Below, one piece after another: positions 11,651 through 23,129 of a DNA stretch of 64,000 nucleotides. This DNA is from Sweltsa coloradensis. Lineage: Eukaryota; Arthropoda; Insecta; Plecoptera; Chloroperlidae. A program made the position numbers and the translations under genes. Numbering within the stretch: position 1 is the stretch's first letter; each line of letters starts with the position of its first letter. The notes beneath the pieces were generated by a model, which saw only the letters and a program-made list of their open reading frames with translations, ran no database searches and was not told where the DNA came from. The DNA lies in assembly GCA_024449915.1 (NCBI GenBank), contig JAMZAV010000635.1, positions 1 to 64,000 on the forward strand, given 5' to 3'.

Positions 11651-12570
11651 AACCAGCCTCTCAACCCAAGCTTTTTAATTTATGGTTGTTCATTTAATTT
11701 AATTGAAAGAAATGAAGAGAGTAATCTGCACACACTTTATTATTTTTTCAATGACTTTTGGGACTTGGGAAACCAGTTAGTACATTAAATGTTCCATCAT
11801 TATCCGATATTGCGAACACCACCACTAGGGCCTAGGCCTGCTTGCTGGAGCCAATTCTTGTATCAGTAAACACGTTCTATCCGGAACTAAAGAGTATTAA
11901 CGAATGCGCTGGGAACTGCTAGTGGTTTAATAAACCCCGTAACAACTTAAAGCCTTGATTTGACAAGGTGTTTTGGCACTAGAAAACCGAAAAAAAAAAA
12001 CACAAGTAGGCCTAGTGTGACAGCCGAGGCTGGCCTTTGGAATCAGAAAAGGGAATGCCTATCACCTCCTTCGCTGTACACATAACGGTTGCAGTGACTT
12101 CGAAGGTGCTGCTCTCTTAGAGTCAATCAGTGAACTACTTGGTAAACAAGTTTCCGCTCGGCTATGCTTGTTGCCACACCATGGGAACAGGTACAAGAGA
12201 TGGATGTGGAAAGACTAAAACAAAAGGTGGGTAGAAAATAAATAAGTAAAGTGGTGTGAAGAGAGAGGACTCGGCAGGCAGGAAAGATACAGATGTGAAA
12301 TGCGCGAAGATAGGAGAGAATGATACAGAACTCATTATATATTTAGCACTCGATGGTGGCATTTCCTTACGCCAGGTAGCATCCGCTTGACATGAAACTT
12401 ATCATGGTTGCCAATTAAGGAAAAGAACACTGTTGTTTAAAGTTTAGAGTATTAACGTTAATGTGGAGTTCAGAAAAATGAAACTTGACGAATTTTGACT
12501 ATTTTCCAAGTTTAAAATTATGCTTTTAGTTTTACTGTATGATTATATGGAAATCAATTACAAAATCATT
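11651..12570. other. non-coding stretch, nothing recognised
   Basis: Only short frames; scattered TAGGCCTA words. No repeat boundaries found. Confidence 0.4.
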
Positions 12571-12640
12571 GATCTCGGCCGGGTATCAAACCCAGGTCTC
12601 CCGATTGCCAGTCATGATGCTGGGAGTGGTTGAATAGATT
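12571..12640 (-). repeat. tRNA-like SINE head
   Basis: Minus strand: CAATCGGGAGACC and B box GGGTTTGATACCC with complementary T-arm. No body recognised. Confidence 0.45.
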
Positions 12641-12917
12641 GGAGGGTGACAGGAGTATTGATGGGCATATACGCGTACTTTCCTGAACGCGTACACTCAA
12701 CACACCTAAAAAATATTTGTATATTATTTATAGTAGTGTTCAGCCTAGAAAGATTGCTTATTGTGCGACAGCAATCACAGTGAAAACGGTGGTCGGTCGC
12801 ACACAACATAATACTTCATGCATCTACTGTTTTTAGAGAAATAGTAGACGTGTACTGCATTTGGAGGGTAGAGGGGGGTGGTGAGAACTTCAGTCTTCTA
12901 TGGTAGTTGATGTAGGG

Positions 12918-13053
12918 TGAAGAACAAAAACAAATAACCAATGCCTTGTGCGGGATTCGAACCCACGTCCACCTAGTGGCATATGCTTTGAACCTGGCCA
13001 CCACAGACGGCGGGGGAGCATTGGGGGGGGGGGGGGGAATAAAGCAGAGTGGG
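12918..13053 (-). mobile_element. tRNA-like SINE flanked by 23-bp direct repeats
   Basis: The tRNA-like part (12,946-13,014, minus) has B box GGGTTCGAATCCCG and an A-box-like GTGGCCAGGTTCAAAGC. Perfect 23-bp direct repeats (CTTCTATGGTAGTTGATGTA plus GGG) lie at 12,895-12,917 and 13,054-13,076, long enough to be target-site duplications of retroposition. A G run (13,023-13,037) lies inside the head side. Confidence 0.6.
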
Positions 13054-13244
13054 CTTCTATGGTAGTTGATGTAGGGAAGTACAAAGTGGAGTGGAGGGAA
13101 CTTGAGGGAGTGGGGGGATAAGCTTAGGATGTGACAGTAGCTAGTTAGGCCTGAGGAAGTCTTTGCTAGTTGAGGGGAAGAATTATCTTAGGATTCCAAC
13201 AGTTTACATTGCATTACAGGCCTTGTCCGAGTTTCAAGCAAGTA

Positions 13245-13460
13245 TTTATATTAAACGAGGGAGCGAAGCGACTGAAGTCTACAATTCAACTCAAACGGCT
13301 CAAGATCTGTTTTATTGTCTGCGAGTGACTTCGCTCTAGAACGGCTGAACGGCTAAACAGATTCAATGAAATTTACAACAGACATCCTGTACATGTATTT
13401 AGCACTAAGTTAACATTTTGAGCAAAATCAGTTACGATTTAAAATCAAAATTGAAAATAG
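13245..13460 (+). repeat. fragment related to the family A/B terminus
   Basis: GAGGGAGCGAAGCGACTGAAG resembles the GAGCGAAGCGAAGACTTCAA start of family A. The following sequence has no further match. Confidence 0.35.
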
Positions 13461-14028
13461 GCTGAGAATGTCACATACAATTTAATGGCTATGTTTTTTG
13501 TTTTGAACAAATCATTTTAACCAATCATGTTTGCATGCAGTATGCATGCATTATGCGATGTAAAATCCCACCGCGGATTTAAAATTGATTTTCTTAATGA
13601 CAAGCAGTTGTTCCCATTTTCGGAGGTAGTATTACTGAGTGGTGTGTTATATTACGAATTAGTTATCATAGTGTGTTGAAGACGTTGCAATCCTCTGCCA
13701 AGGACTTCTGAACTGTTGGAGCCAATAGCATTTTGCAGTTGATTATTTAGTAAACGCGCATTGTAGCATCTACTTTTGGTTCAGCCAGGCCTATAGTTGC
13801 TCCGAAGCAAGTAAGCAGATGCTGACGTCACCGGCGGGTGGATTGTGGCCAATCAGCGGTCCCCAATTTAAAATACTGATCGCTCATTGGCCCGCCGAAA
13901 CCGCACGCATCGGCATACTTGCTGCAGAACAACTATACCCACCATTTATGATGTTTGTATTTTATTTTTAAGGAAAGTAAAGAAACTACATACAATATAA
14001 ATTAAATTAGAGCAATGTTGAAAATATG

Positions 14029-14075
14029 TGTCCCGGCCGGGGATCGAACCCTCTTTTTCACAATTCAGGGTTTCT
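14029..14075 (-). repeat. tRNA-like fragment
   Basis: GGGTTCGATCCCCGGCCGGG on the minus strand is a T-arm and acceptor-like segment. An AAAT run follows at about 14,081-14,092. Confidence 0.4.
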
Positions 14076-14149
14076 AGTAAATAAATAAATGCTACTCAAT
14101 GCTGTCATACTACCCGATGACTGAGAAATAGGCCTATTGTTTTATTGCA

Positions 14150-14213
14150 GCGGATCATGTGGTTAGAGCATTGTCCCAGAGCAATCACAAAGGGACATGG
14201 GTTCGAATCCTGC
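14150..14213 (+). repeat. tRNA-like SINE head
   Basis: TGTGGTTAGAGCA (A-box-like) and GGTTCGAATCC (B box) at tRNA-like spacing on the plus strand. Confidence 0.5.
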
Positions 14214-14337
14214 GTAATACGTAGGGGTAGGAGTTAACCATCATCCGCATTACTCAGTTATCAGTTACAGCACAATTGCATGGATACCGACATCAAGGAA
14301 CAAATTAATCAAATCAAATTTAAAATGTATCCAATGT

Positions 14338-14647
14338 TAGGGATGTGCGAACGTTTGAAATTCCCAAGTTCGAGTTTGTGTGAAAAAAAGTTAAGTTACT
14401 AGTTTGTAGTGGTGTGCGGGCACATATTATTTTCCATGTCAAAAAATTGTTCTTAGTTTACAGGTACAAATTTAATATCAAAAACATTTGATGGTGGAGG
14501 TGCCGGTCCAGACTTATCACTATTTTACCTTTTATAACTGTTTGATATCGTTTAAGTTCGAGTTCAGTTCAAAATTTTGTGAAGTTCGATTTTAAAAAAT
14601 ATGAAAGTTCGAGTTCAAAGTAAAAAAGGTGGGTTCGCACAACCCTA
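14338..14647. mobile_element. hAT-like element, about 310 bp
   Basis: TAGGGATGTGCGAACGTTTG at the left and the complement of TAGGGTTGTGCGAACC at the right. Sub-ends carry GTTCGAGTT words. Flanking 8-mers (TCCAATGT, CCAAATTT) match only 5 of 8, so the duplication is decayed or absent. Confidence 0.65.
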
Positions 14648-15017
14648 CCAAATTTGTATCTCGATACAACTAACAAACACCCTGCATTTTGTAATTGTGA
14701 TAGAAAAGTTGTTATATTGTGGCGGGCGCCATCTAGATTATCTCTACACCGAAAAATGAAATACAGTCAACACTGAAGCAACCGATATCTAGTCTTGAAT
14801 ATTCTGTAACAATGATGTCTGTGCAGCAGCAAGCAGTGGCAGAGGAGAGATGAGGGACACTAGGGGTGTGCAGTGTTCGGTGGTAGTGTACAGTGAACCA
14901 GGAGAAATAATCAATGATGAGAATATCATTTGCGTCGTAACTAATACTGTACGTGGTCAAAACTAGGGACCTCAAACGACTAAATCAAACAAGTTGGAAC
15001 AACATTCAAATAGATGT

Positions 15018-15070
15018 GTCTCAAACAGGGATTGAACCCAGATCCCCTGTCTAAATCTTTTAATGGTGCA
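15018..15070 (-). repeat. tRNA-like fragment
   Basis: B-box-like GGGTTCAATCCC within CTGGGTTCAATCCCTG on the minus strand, with a partial anticodon arm. The A box is not clear. Confidence 0.4.
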
Positions 15071-15229
15071 TATATTTATTAGCTGCCAACAATATTAACA
15101 TCAATAACAAGGGATATGGTGTATTTAAGCATTTTAGATAAAATCATAGCTTGATTTAAGCTAATATTGGATTGATGAAAAAAGAGAAAATGATGTTATG
15201 TAAGTTATTAATTATTACAATTGGTTATT

Positions 15230-15659
15230 TAAATAAAAATTTTAAAAAATTGTATTTAGTCTACCCCCACTCAGTTATATAACTGATTTTCAGTGGGGGA
15301 CAGTAAATCAAAGCGACCAAGCCAACCCTGTAGGCCCTGACGCAATCGACGAGTGAGCGATAACCAACCAATGATCAATATTTTTAATAGGGGATAAAAG
15401 CAATCGATGGTATGGACAGTGCAAACACACGCGGATCAACGCCAGAATGAAGAAGGCCGATTCAGAACAACTTTGAATTTACTATGTGCTTCGTTGCTAG
15501 GACGGCTCCAAAGTCACCGTTTACAAACTCCTAAGACACGAACTGATGGACTAAGTCCAAATCAGAAGTTAAAAAACTTCTGACTTTGGCGGGAATCGAA
15601 CCCTGGACCTTCTGCATTGGAAGCAGATACGCTAACAACAAGACCAACGAGCCACCAAA
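15230..15659 (-). mobile_element. tRNA-derived SINE, copy 1 (best preserved)
   Basis: On the minus strand the head (15,590-15,658) starts GGTGGCTCGTTGGTCTTG, has an anticodon arm TCTGC-TTCCAAT-GCAGA (loop CCA) and B box GGTTCGATTCC; this tRNA-like part supplies the pol III promoter. The body of about 270 bp is unrelated to tRNA. The 3' end has an AATCAGTTATATAACTGA palindrome between CCCCCACTG and GTGGGGGTAGAC, then an AAAT-rich tail. The LINE at 28-33 kb has a similar 3' end. Confidence 0.85.
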
Positions 15660-15719
15660 GTGGTCAAAACAAATCTATTGCTACAGATTAGAGATGATAT
15701 TAGGCCTACAGTATTACAA

Positions 15720-16120
15720 CTAATATGTCAAAGAAAAAAAAATATTAATTCAAAAATAAAATCGAGGAGTAGCAAATTTACCATCTATTATGTTTGATAG
15801 GTCTATCGCTTATTCAGGGTCTGGAATAATTAAAACTGCTTAATTGGACCGTTATGTAAGATTGTGGGGAGAACAGGGCTTAAGAAAGGTGAAAGGAACA
15901 AGGTCAACACTTTGCGAGCTAGTTAATGAAGAGTTGGTTTTAGGTCAGGCTACAGGTGGCCATGTCAACGTCAACACTATTTCCTTGCTACCGGTCATTC
16001 AGGTTGACCAAACAGACAGTATGTTGCGGCGGAACCTAGCACTGATGCAAGATAAACATCACCCTCTGTGGCTACCCCTGATGGAAGAGAAGAGACTTGT
16101 GTTTGTGTTATGATGAAATT
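15720..16120 (+). repeat. family C repeat, copy 2
   Basis: It shares GGAGTAGCAAATTT, TTGGACCGTT.TGTAAGATT, TTCCTTGCTACCGGTCATTC and GCGGCGGAACCTAGCAC with 3,850-4,120 plus 5,621-5,700. An 89-codon frame here lies entirely in the repeat and is not taken as a gene. Confidence 0.6.
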
Positions 16121-16831
16121 ATCCTAAAACTAACCGGGAATGTGGAATGTACGGACGGCATGAAAGTGGGAAATGGATAATGTTGTGTGTGGAGCTGGCA
16201 AACAAGACAGGAAACATATTTTTGAATGTAGGCCTTCATAATATCAAGATTGAATCGGAAAATTTTTCAAATGACATGGATTAGAGGAGGGAACAGGATT
16301 CCTACCTCTCTCTAGAATGGCAAACTAGAAAACACATGATGACGAGTCAATTGTGGGCATATGAATAGAAGAAGATAATACGCAAGTCGAGTTAATGTAA
16401 AATGAAAATTTCAAAACTCAAAATTTTGAATATTATGATGATGTGATGTGATTCGTTTTTTTTTTTAGTTTAAATTTAGTGATGTGAGTTGGTAAATTTA
16501 CCGTCCATCAGAGAATTTACCGTAAATGGTAAAATTTTAAAGGGGGAGGACAGAAGAGAGTGGAGTAAATTGGTGGAGAGGAAGGAATTAGATGACGAGG
16601 AAGAAACACTGAGTCTGGCAAGCTTAGTATCTACAGTTTCATGCCCTAGATAATGGTGGAAAACCACTACTCAACCCAACATAGTTGGAACTGAGTTATG
16701 ATGATTATAATATTGATAGTTTATAATATGAAGGCTCCAAAAGCGAAGACAAGAATAGCATCTAATTGATTTTAAAATGGAACCTCCTCTAGAGATTTTG
16801 ATGATCAAGCACAAATTAATGTTATCAGGCT

Positions 16832-17768
16832 TAGGGTTGCCAACCGGCCGGTTTTTGCCCCACTTGGCCGGTTGCCGGTCAGTCCCTTCGACCGGCAATA
16901 GTGTTGCCGTTTTTTTTTTACGTAAATAACCCATTATTCTAAAAATATTACTAAATATACACAAAAAACTAAAATAAATATTTAAAAACCATCCTAATCA
17001 TCGTTTCCCAAATCCCACTTAATTAGTAAACATTGCTCTTCTCCACTTCCCCTTGACCTAACCCGCCAACCCCCTCACCAGACAGCGAACAAGGCAGTAG
17101 GCTGGCCAAAGACTGCCACACTGCACTGCAGTCCACTGTCAATGCCGTTCATACGGGAAGTTTGTGCACGAATCCGACGATGAAATTGACTCTCCGCGAA
17201 AAAAAGTCCAACAAGACTCTCCTTCGAGCAGCAAGATCAACTGCTAAATACTCATTCACGATTAAGAAGTAAACTTGTTAATTGATCATAATTCCTTTAA
17301 ATCTGTTAATGCTGTTTACGTAATATTAATTTACTGCTTTGAGAATCGTGATATGACAAATCAAAATTAAGACAAAAAAAATTATTCGTGGTTTATTTGG
17401 AATTTATTATCCTTAGGCCTAAATTACTTATGAATAAAAATATGCCCATTGCCTACTCGAATTATGAATACTCGGCATATCAGCGGATGTAATATTATAA
17501 TCTAGGCCTATTACCTCGGTGACTTTTTTTTATTTTTGGTGGTTTTCCAGTTTTGACTGCACAAAAACTACATTGTTTTTGTACATCATCCAGCCCACCA
17601 CTTTATTCTAAAATGCACCAAATGCAATCTAAAAAGCTGAATTTCAAAATTTTCGCCTGCGGCGCTATAGTTAGGGGGCTCTGCCCCCCTAACCCCCCGT
17701 GCTTGGTCCCTTTCCCACGAATTTACATGGAAGGCCGGTTTTTCCCGTGGTCAGAGTTGGCAACCCTA
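16832..17768. mobile_element. hAT element, 937 bp, with perfect 8-bp target duplication
   Basis: TAGGGTTGCCAAC at the left and its complement GTTGGCAACCCTA at the right. ATCAGGCT flanks both sides (16,824-16,831 and 17,769-17,776). The interior holds GGCCGGTTTTT near both ends and an AT-rich, non-coding centre. Confidence 0.9.
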
Positions 17769-17776
17769 ATCAGGCT

Positions 17777-18946
17777 ATGACCACAGATAATAGATTGCTA
17801 TGACATAATTTAATGAGTGATATTAGGCCTACATGAAGATGTTGATACAAACATTATTGTGACATATTTTTATTAATGGTGCAAAAAAAGTTCAAAACTT
17901 CCAAGAAGAATAGAAAATTGTACCAAAAGACTGGGGCTACTATTATGGCTAATCAGTTATCACTCGGGGTTGGTAAGGTAGTGCCAAAAATAGGCGACGA
18001 TGTTAACGTTTTCACACTCGCTCGTGACATGGCACCTCCGCCATTTCTACGAATCAGGGCTAATTTAAATCATAATTTTTTTAGACTCGACTCGAAATTT
18101 CAGGTACCTGCACACCCCTAAAATTACGCGAACTGGATCTTATAGATTTCTCAAATCAGTCTTTAAGCATTAGAAAAAACATCCACATCCTTGCAGTTAA
18201 CGCTAATATACATACATACTCACAGCACAAGACAAAAACATGATCTCCATCTTAGCCAATGTTCTACAAACCTAGGCCAGAAAAACTCGGTTTATATAAA
18301 TAAAATTCTCTACAACCTTGTTCCAAAAGAAATCAAAGATAAAATGAGCTGACAAAATTTTTTATTTAAATAGCTTACTACAGTGTAGGCCTACATGACT
18401 TTATTACAGCAACTGACCTACCGTAATGGTAAATCAGTTTATTGTTAATGGTACAACATTTGAAATTTGGAAACTAATATTCTTCTTCTTTATTTATTTT
18501 CATACAAGCTACCTAATAATGTAATAATTTTAAGTACTACTGTATCATTGGCTTTTGACAGTAGGCGGTAGGCCTATGTATTAATATGAGAGACAATGTA
18601 ATGAAAGATGATTATTGATTAGTGACATGGTCATGATGGTATTCTATTATTAGTAGGTACAGTAGGTAGGCCTACAGTATTAATACATATACTATTTTGT
18701 AAAATTCATTACGTTTAATACTTATGTTATTACATGTGTTAAACTAAAATGGAATACAAGGTGAAAACTGTTGAAAACTGTAACTATTGTTATTTGTTGT
18801 TGTCCAAAATAAATTGAAATTGATCCTTTGTTAACGTTGTTGTGAAATATGATACCGATGTTGATAACCGTTTACCCGGTAAAAACAGAAAGTTGAGCGT
18901 CGAAACTCGACTCTGCACCAGCCTCTGCTCTTAATGCACACAAACA
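17777..18946. other. non-coding stretch with a probable hAT right-end fragment
   Basis: CAGGTACCTGCACACCCCTA near 18,102-18,121 resembles a hAT right end, but no left end was found. Otherwise AT-rich with scattered TAGGCCTA words. Confidence 0.35.
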
Positions 18947-18948
18947 TA

Positions 18949-19473
18949 GGTGGAACCAGATAAGGTGGCGGTCGCCGAGGGATCGCAGCACTGTCGTCCA
19001 CGCACTATGGCCATAGGATCGGCAAAAAGTAAATAAAATAACGGTCTCTAAAACTGCTTTCGGAGAAAAACACGACTATTTTAAAGCCAAGCCCAGCCCA
19101 ATATATCCTAAAAATAAAGTATTTATGAAGTGTACGAATAAAATCAAGACATTTTGATGCTCCTAAACATTGACATCACATCTGGCGAGGTTGGCATTAT
19201 AAACAGCTGGAACTTTGGACACACCATTACCAACAAGGCAAAAAACACTTTCGTAATCGTGATTACTAAAATCATTATTTTGCTAAAATACTGACTCTGT
19301 GGGACAAACTACTTTATTCACAGCTTATAAAATGTTGATTTATGTGATAACATATCACGATAGCATGACCAAATACGGTAGGCCCAACCTAATGCCAGTT
19401 GTGTGTAAATTGCCAACGTTAGCGTCCGTGCTCTCGCTTGACCTTGACGGCCGCCAGCTTATCTGGTTCCACC
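18949..19473. mobile_element. inverted-repeat DNA element, 525 bp, flanked by TA
   Basis: The left end GGTGGAACCAGATAAGGTGG and the right end, complement of GGTGGAACCAGATAAGCTGG, form repeats of about 30 bp or more. Both are flanked by TA (18,947-18,948 and 19,474-19,475), which would suit a Tc1/mariner-like insertion. No transposase frame. Confidence 0.6.
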
Positions 19474-20392
19474 TATGGTATCAACTTGTCTAAGCAAGCT
19501 GCATATTGTTAAAGATCCCTATAATTGTTGGCTTATCTACCTCTGATTCAGCAGTCGCCACTAAGAAATTATTTTATCCTTCTGTCTTTATGTGAATCAA
19601 GGCCATATTATAAAATATCAAGTTGAATAAGGTGGGGTGCGGTCATTGCCCAAAGCAATTCGTCAATATGTAGTACGTATCCTACTCTTTAAATTTTAAG
19701 TGGTCAAAATAAGGGTGCAAAATAGGGGTACATTATTCTGGATGGCGGAATTTAGACACTGATACTTAAATAAATTTTAATAAATCCTAGAAAATATTCA
19801 ATTGCTAGCACATTAGGGCCTATATAGCTGTTAGGATAACCCTTTTTTTTTTTACGGGTTTCCATACTGAAATACAAATTTTGTGCTGTAACCAAAGCTA
19901 TTATGATTGGGACTAAGGGCCGGTTTTTCAATCGGTCGTTAAAGAGTTCGTAAAGCTTAATCAGCTGATTAGCAGAAGTCGGTGTTTTTCAATGGCTGCT
20001 TAACGCTAATCAATTGATTAAAACATCTTAACGGATCGTTAAAGTTACGGGCCGAAAATGAATCCGTTAAGGCTGTAACAGACTGATTAAAGACTTTGTT
20101 ATAAATTGACATTTCCAAAAGTATTACGTAAATACTCCCATGCAAATATGCACACAATATTTATTTATATTTATTTGTTTATTTAATTTAATGAATTCAG
20201 TTTTTAAGTAATAATATTGTAAATGGACTTTTATTCATTATGTGACACATGACACATGTCACAAGTGATTTATTACAAAGTATTTTATGTTTTAATGGCT
20301 TTTTATTGCGACCTAGACACTATGCCACTAGAGAGCATATTATAGGATGCTTTCTGCAAGTACGTCAATATGCTATGACTCATACCGACAAT

Positions 20393-20640
20393 GTTGGCTC
20401 GGGCGCTAAGCGCTCGACTCTGATTCGGGAGGTACCGGGTTCAAATCCCGTCGAGACCGGCAATCCTCATTGAAGGTTTTTTCCAAGGTTTTCCTCAGTC
20501 AAGGCAAATGCAAGGGATTGAGTCCTCTAAAACAGTCCTCGGACATCCCTTTACAATTTCTTATCCGCACATACCTAGTTCACCTGAAGAGGGGCTAATT
20601 GGTAATTGCACCCTATAACAGGTTTCCCACGATAAAATTT
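20393..20640 (+). mobile_element. tRNA-derived SINE inside the Harbinger-type element
   Basis: The tRNA-like head (20,393-20,462) has an A-box-like GGCTCGGGCGCTAAGCGC, an anticodon arm CTCGA-CTCTGAT-TCGGG and B box GGTTCAAATCC. It is followed by a tRNA-unrelated body with GGTTTTTTCCAAGGTTTTCC and GGCAAATGC, words common in insect SINE bodies. Confidence 0.65.
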
Positions 20641-20985
20641 TTAATGGAAACTTGATGGAAAAATTAAAACATTTGAGGTGCATTTACATGGTTCAAATTG
20701 AATTGATTTGTTTTCAACTGAAGACTAGACTAGAATAAAGTTAATGTACCGGTATTTTGTATGAAAAAAACTTCATTTGAACTGGAACTCACTCTGCAAC
20801 AATAATTATTTAAATTGAACATTCAAAATGCGAATCGTGTGCCCAAGTTACCGCCGCAATGTTCAAAACGTATGAGCGTGAAACATTAACAAATTTCCAA
20901 GATGAAACAAAATCACCTCATTTTTATTTCCCATTTAACACCCTTAAAAAATAATATGTGGGTGTGAAAATTTAAAAAAGTTTCA

Positions 20986-21060
20986 CCTAGCGGGGATCGA
21001 ACCCCAACCCTCCGTGCGGAAGGCCAGAGGCTTACCACGGCGCCATGCCGGCCATGTAGA
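20986..21060 (-). repeat. tRNA-like SINE head or tRNA pseudogene
   Basis: Minus strand: GCCGGCATGGCGCCGTGGTA (A-box region) and B box GGGTTCGATCCCC with a strong T-arm. The anticodon arm is ambiguous. Probably retroposed. Confidence 0.5.
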
Positions 21061-21626
21061 GTTTGCTCCGCTACCCGCCTACTTATACGCAATGAGCTGA
21101 GGTAGAAAAACACATTGTATAATATGTTTTGATCGTCAATATGGATGCGTGCTACAATAAAATAATTATTAAAATCGTCTTGGACCGCGCATTTGTGTAA
21201 GAATTGTTATTTTGCGGACATTTACTTCTTGTAACGGGCTCGCCACGGCCGAGTGTGTGGTGCACTGCTTTGGAAGAATTCGTTAGTTAACGGAGACTTA
21301 AAATCACATTGAAAAACGCAAACTGCACAACCATTGATTAAAACTGTTCGTAAAGCTTAACAGTCTGTTAGCTGACGAACTCTTTAACGACTGATTGAAA
21401 AACCGGCCCTAAGAGGGTAAATGAAGAAAGTCAGGAGAAATAACTTTTAACTGGTATTCTTAGTGAATAAGAAATTAATTGGCTTTTGTCTGAAAAACAA
21501 CTAGCACTGGCTGCAGCCTAGGATATTAACGAGAGAAGAAAAGAAAGTTGGGGCGAGGCCTTACCATCTCATGCAGTTGGAGGGAGATGAGTGTGCTTCG
21601 TGTACGAGTTACTTGTACGGCAGTAG

Positions 21627-22870
21627 TAGGGATTTAAAAGGTACCAATTTTTCCGGAAATTTTGGAAAAAAAACGTGTTTTTTTCCGTTTTTTTCCGGGC
21701 ACGTCGGAAAAATAGGAAAAATTGGAAAAAATGAAAAAATTGGTTTTAAGGTGCATAGGATAAATAAAATTGATATGAATGTAGTAATGATTATTTTTAT
21801 CAATAAGGTAGCCCAACATATCTCACAGTTTTTAATTCATTATTTTAATAGTAAAATGAAAGGTAAATGCCTTAGTTGTTCTTGTTAGGTTAGACTAAAA
21901 TTATGATTGGAATTCTCATTTCAAAGACAGTTTTGTGACCATATTGTAAAGTAATAGGGCATGCCGTGGGAGGGACTAAAGCTTAACATAGTATATCTAT
22001 AAACAGGAGTCAAATTAATGCTCGCCCGAGGCTAGTGAAACTTTGCTCGCGCTAGTAAAAATCTAATTACTCTAGTCCGACAGGCGAGTACTTTTTCCAG
22101 AGTTCCCAATTGCCGTTCAAAAAATCTCAATACTTCGCAACAATAACTTAACGAGTTTCCAGTAGTAGTGCACTACCTAGTATGGAAAATCGTTGTAAAT
22201 ATGCAAACAAAATAAAAAATCGCTTAATTTAGGATTATTAATATTACGGTTAAAATTCGTTTCCGGTCGCTCCCTAGTCCCCCCTACACATAAATCAAAC
22301 CCGGCAAATATTGTGACTTAAAACATTCACATATACCCTACTATTGTTTTAGTAGTAGTAGTAGTAGAAATCTTTATTTAGCATTTTGCTATTTTTACAT
22401 ACACATACACAAGCATTATACAATTTACTTTTACATATTCATTAAATTCAGTCCTCAATGGACCAGACTGTGCGTCTGTCATGAACATCAATATAACCTA
22501 TTTGATTGCCGACTGTAAAAATGCTCTTGGGCTAGAGGACTATTGTTGCCATTAGCCCGAAGTGCTAGTTGCAAAAAAAGTTAATTTCGACCCCTGGCTA
22601 TAAATAGTAATAATTGCAAGGGATTTTGGAAAATGCTAGATGTAGTATTACTGCCATTTTGCTGTCATTTATAAACATCAATAGTAAACACGCGTACGTA
22701 AACACATGAAAATAAACTAACAATAATAATCTTAATTTATAATTTACCATAAAGATGCCATTAATCTAAAATGAACTACGAGGAAGTATAAACTTTATGA
22801 AAAGTAAAGAAAATTCAATTTTTCCCAATTTTTCCTCGACTTCAATTTTTCCGGAAAATTTCGAACCCTA
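21627..22870. mobile_element. hAT element (outer), 1,244 bp, with perfect 8-bp target duplication
   Basis: It begins TAGGGATTTAAAAGG and ends with the complement of TAGGGTTCGAAATTTTCCGG. GGCAGTAG flanks both sides (21,619-21,626 and 22,871-22,878). The sub-ends carry many TTTTTCC/GGAAAAA words. No transposase. A second hAT element (22,004-22,596) is nested within. Confidence 0.85.
22004..22596. mobile_element. hAT element (inner, nested), 593 bp
   Basis: The left end is CAGGAGTCAAATTAATGC and the right end the complement of CAGGGGTCGAAATTAAC. Flanks TCTATAAA (21,996-22,003) and GCTATAAA (22,597-22,604) match 7 of 8. It includes a (TAG)n run at about 22,350-22,367. Non-coding. Confidence 0.8.
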
Positions 22871-23086
22871 GGCAGTAGCCAGCGCTTTTAGTGGTGGGAG
22901 GTAAGAGAGAAAGCCTAGACTTACAAGTTACCTACTTCTAATAGTCTGAATGTGTAGAGATGTTTGATAATCCAAGCGTCATGTTGCAAGACTTGCAACT
23001 CATTTCCTAGTAGGGCGGAAAGAGCACCGATTATTGCAGGTGATAGGAACTCCTATAATTTACTCGCAAAAAGGTTGGTAGGCCTA

Positions 23087-23094
<8 letters not shown>

Positions 23095-23129
<35 letters not shown>

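Larger units (their letters stand above)
19917..21409. mobile_element. PIF/Harbinger-type non-autonomous element, 1,493 bp
   Basis: Terminal inverted repeats begin GGGCCGGTTTTTCAATC and continue (GTCGTTAAAGAGTTCGT) for about 35 bp with one mismatch. A 3-bp duplication TAA lies on both sides (19,914-19,916 and 21,410-21,412), as in PIF/Harbinger. No transposase or Myb-like frame is present. Two tRNA-like SINE heads lie inside (20,393 and 20,986). Confidence 0.8.

Noticed and set aside
15844..16113. 89-codon plus-strand frame
   Set aside because: It lies entirely in the family C repeat, and the related copy at 3.85 kb does not keep the frame.
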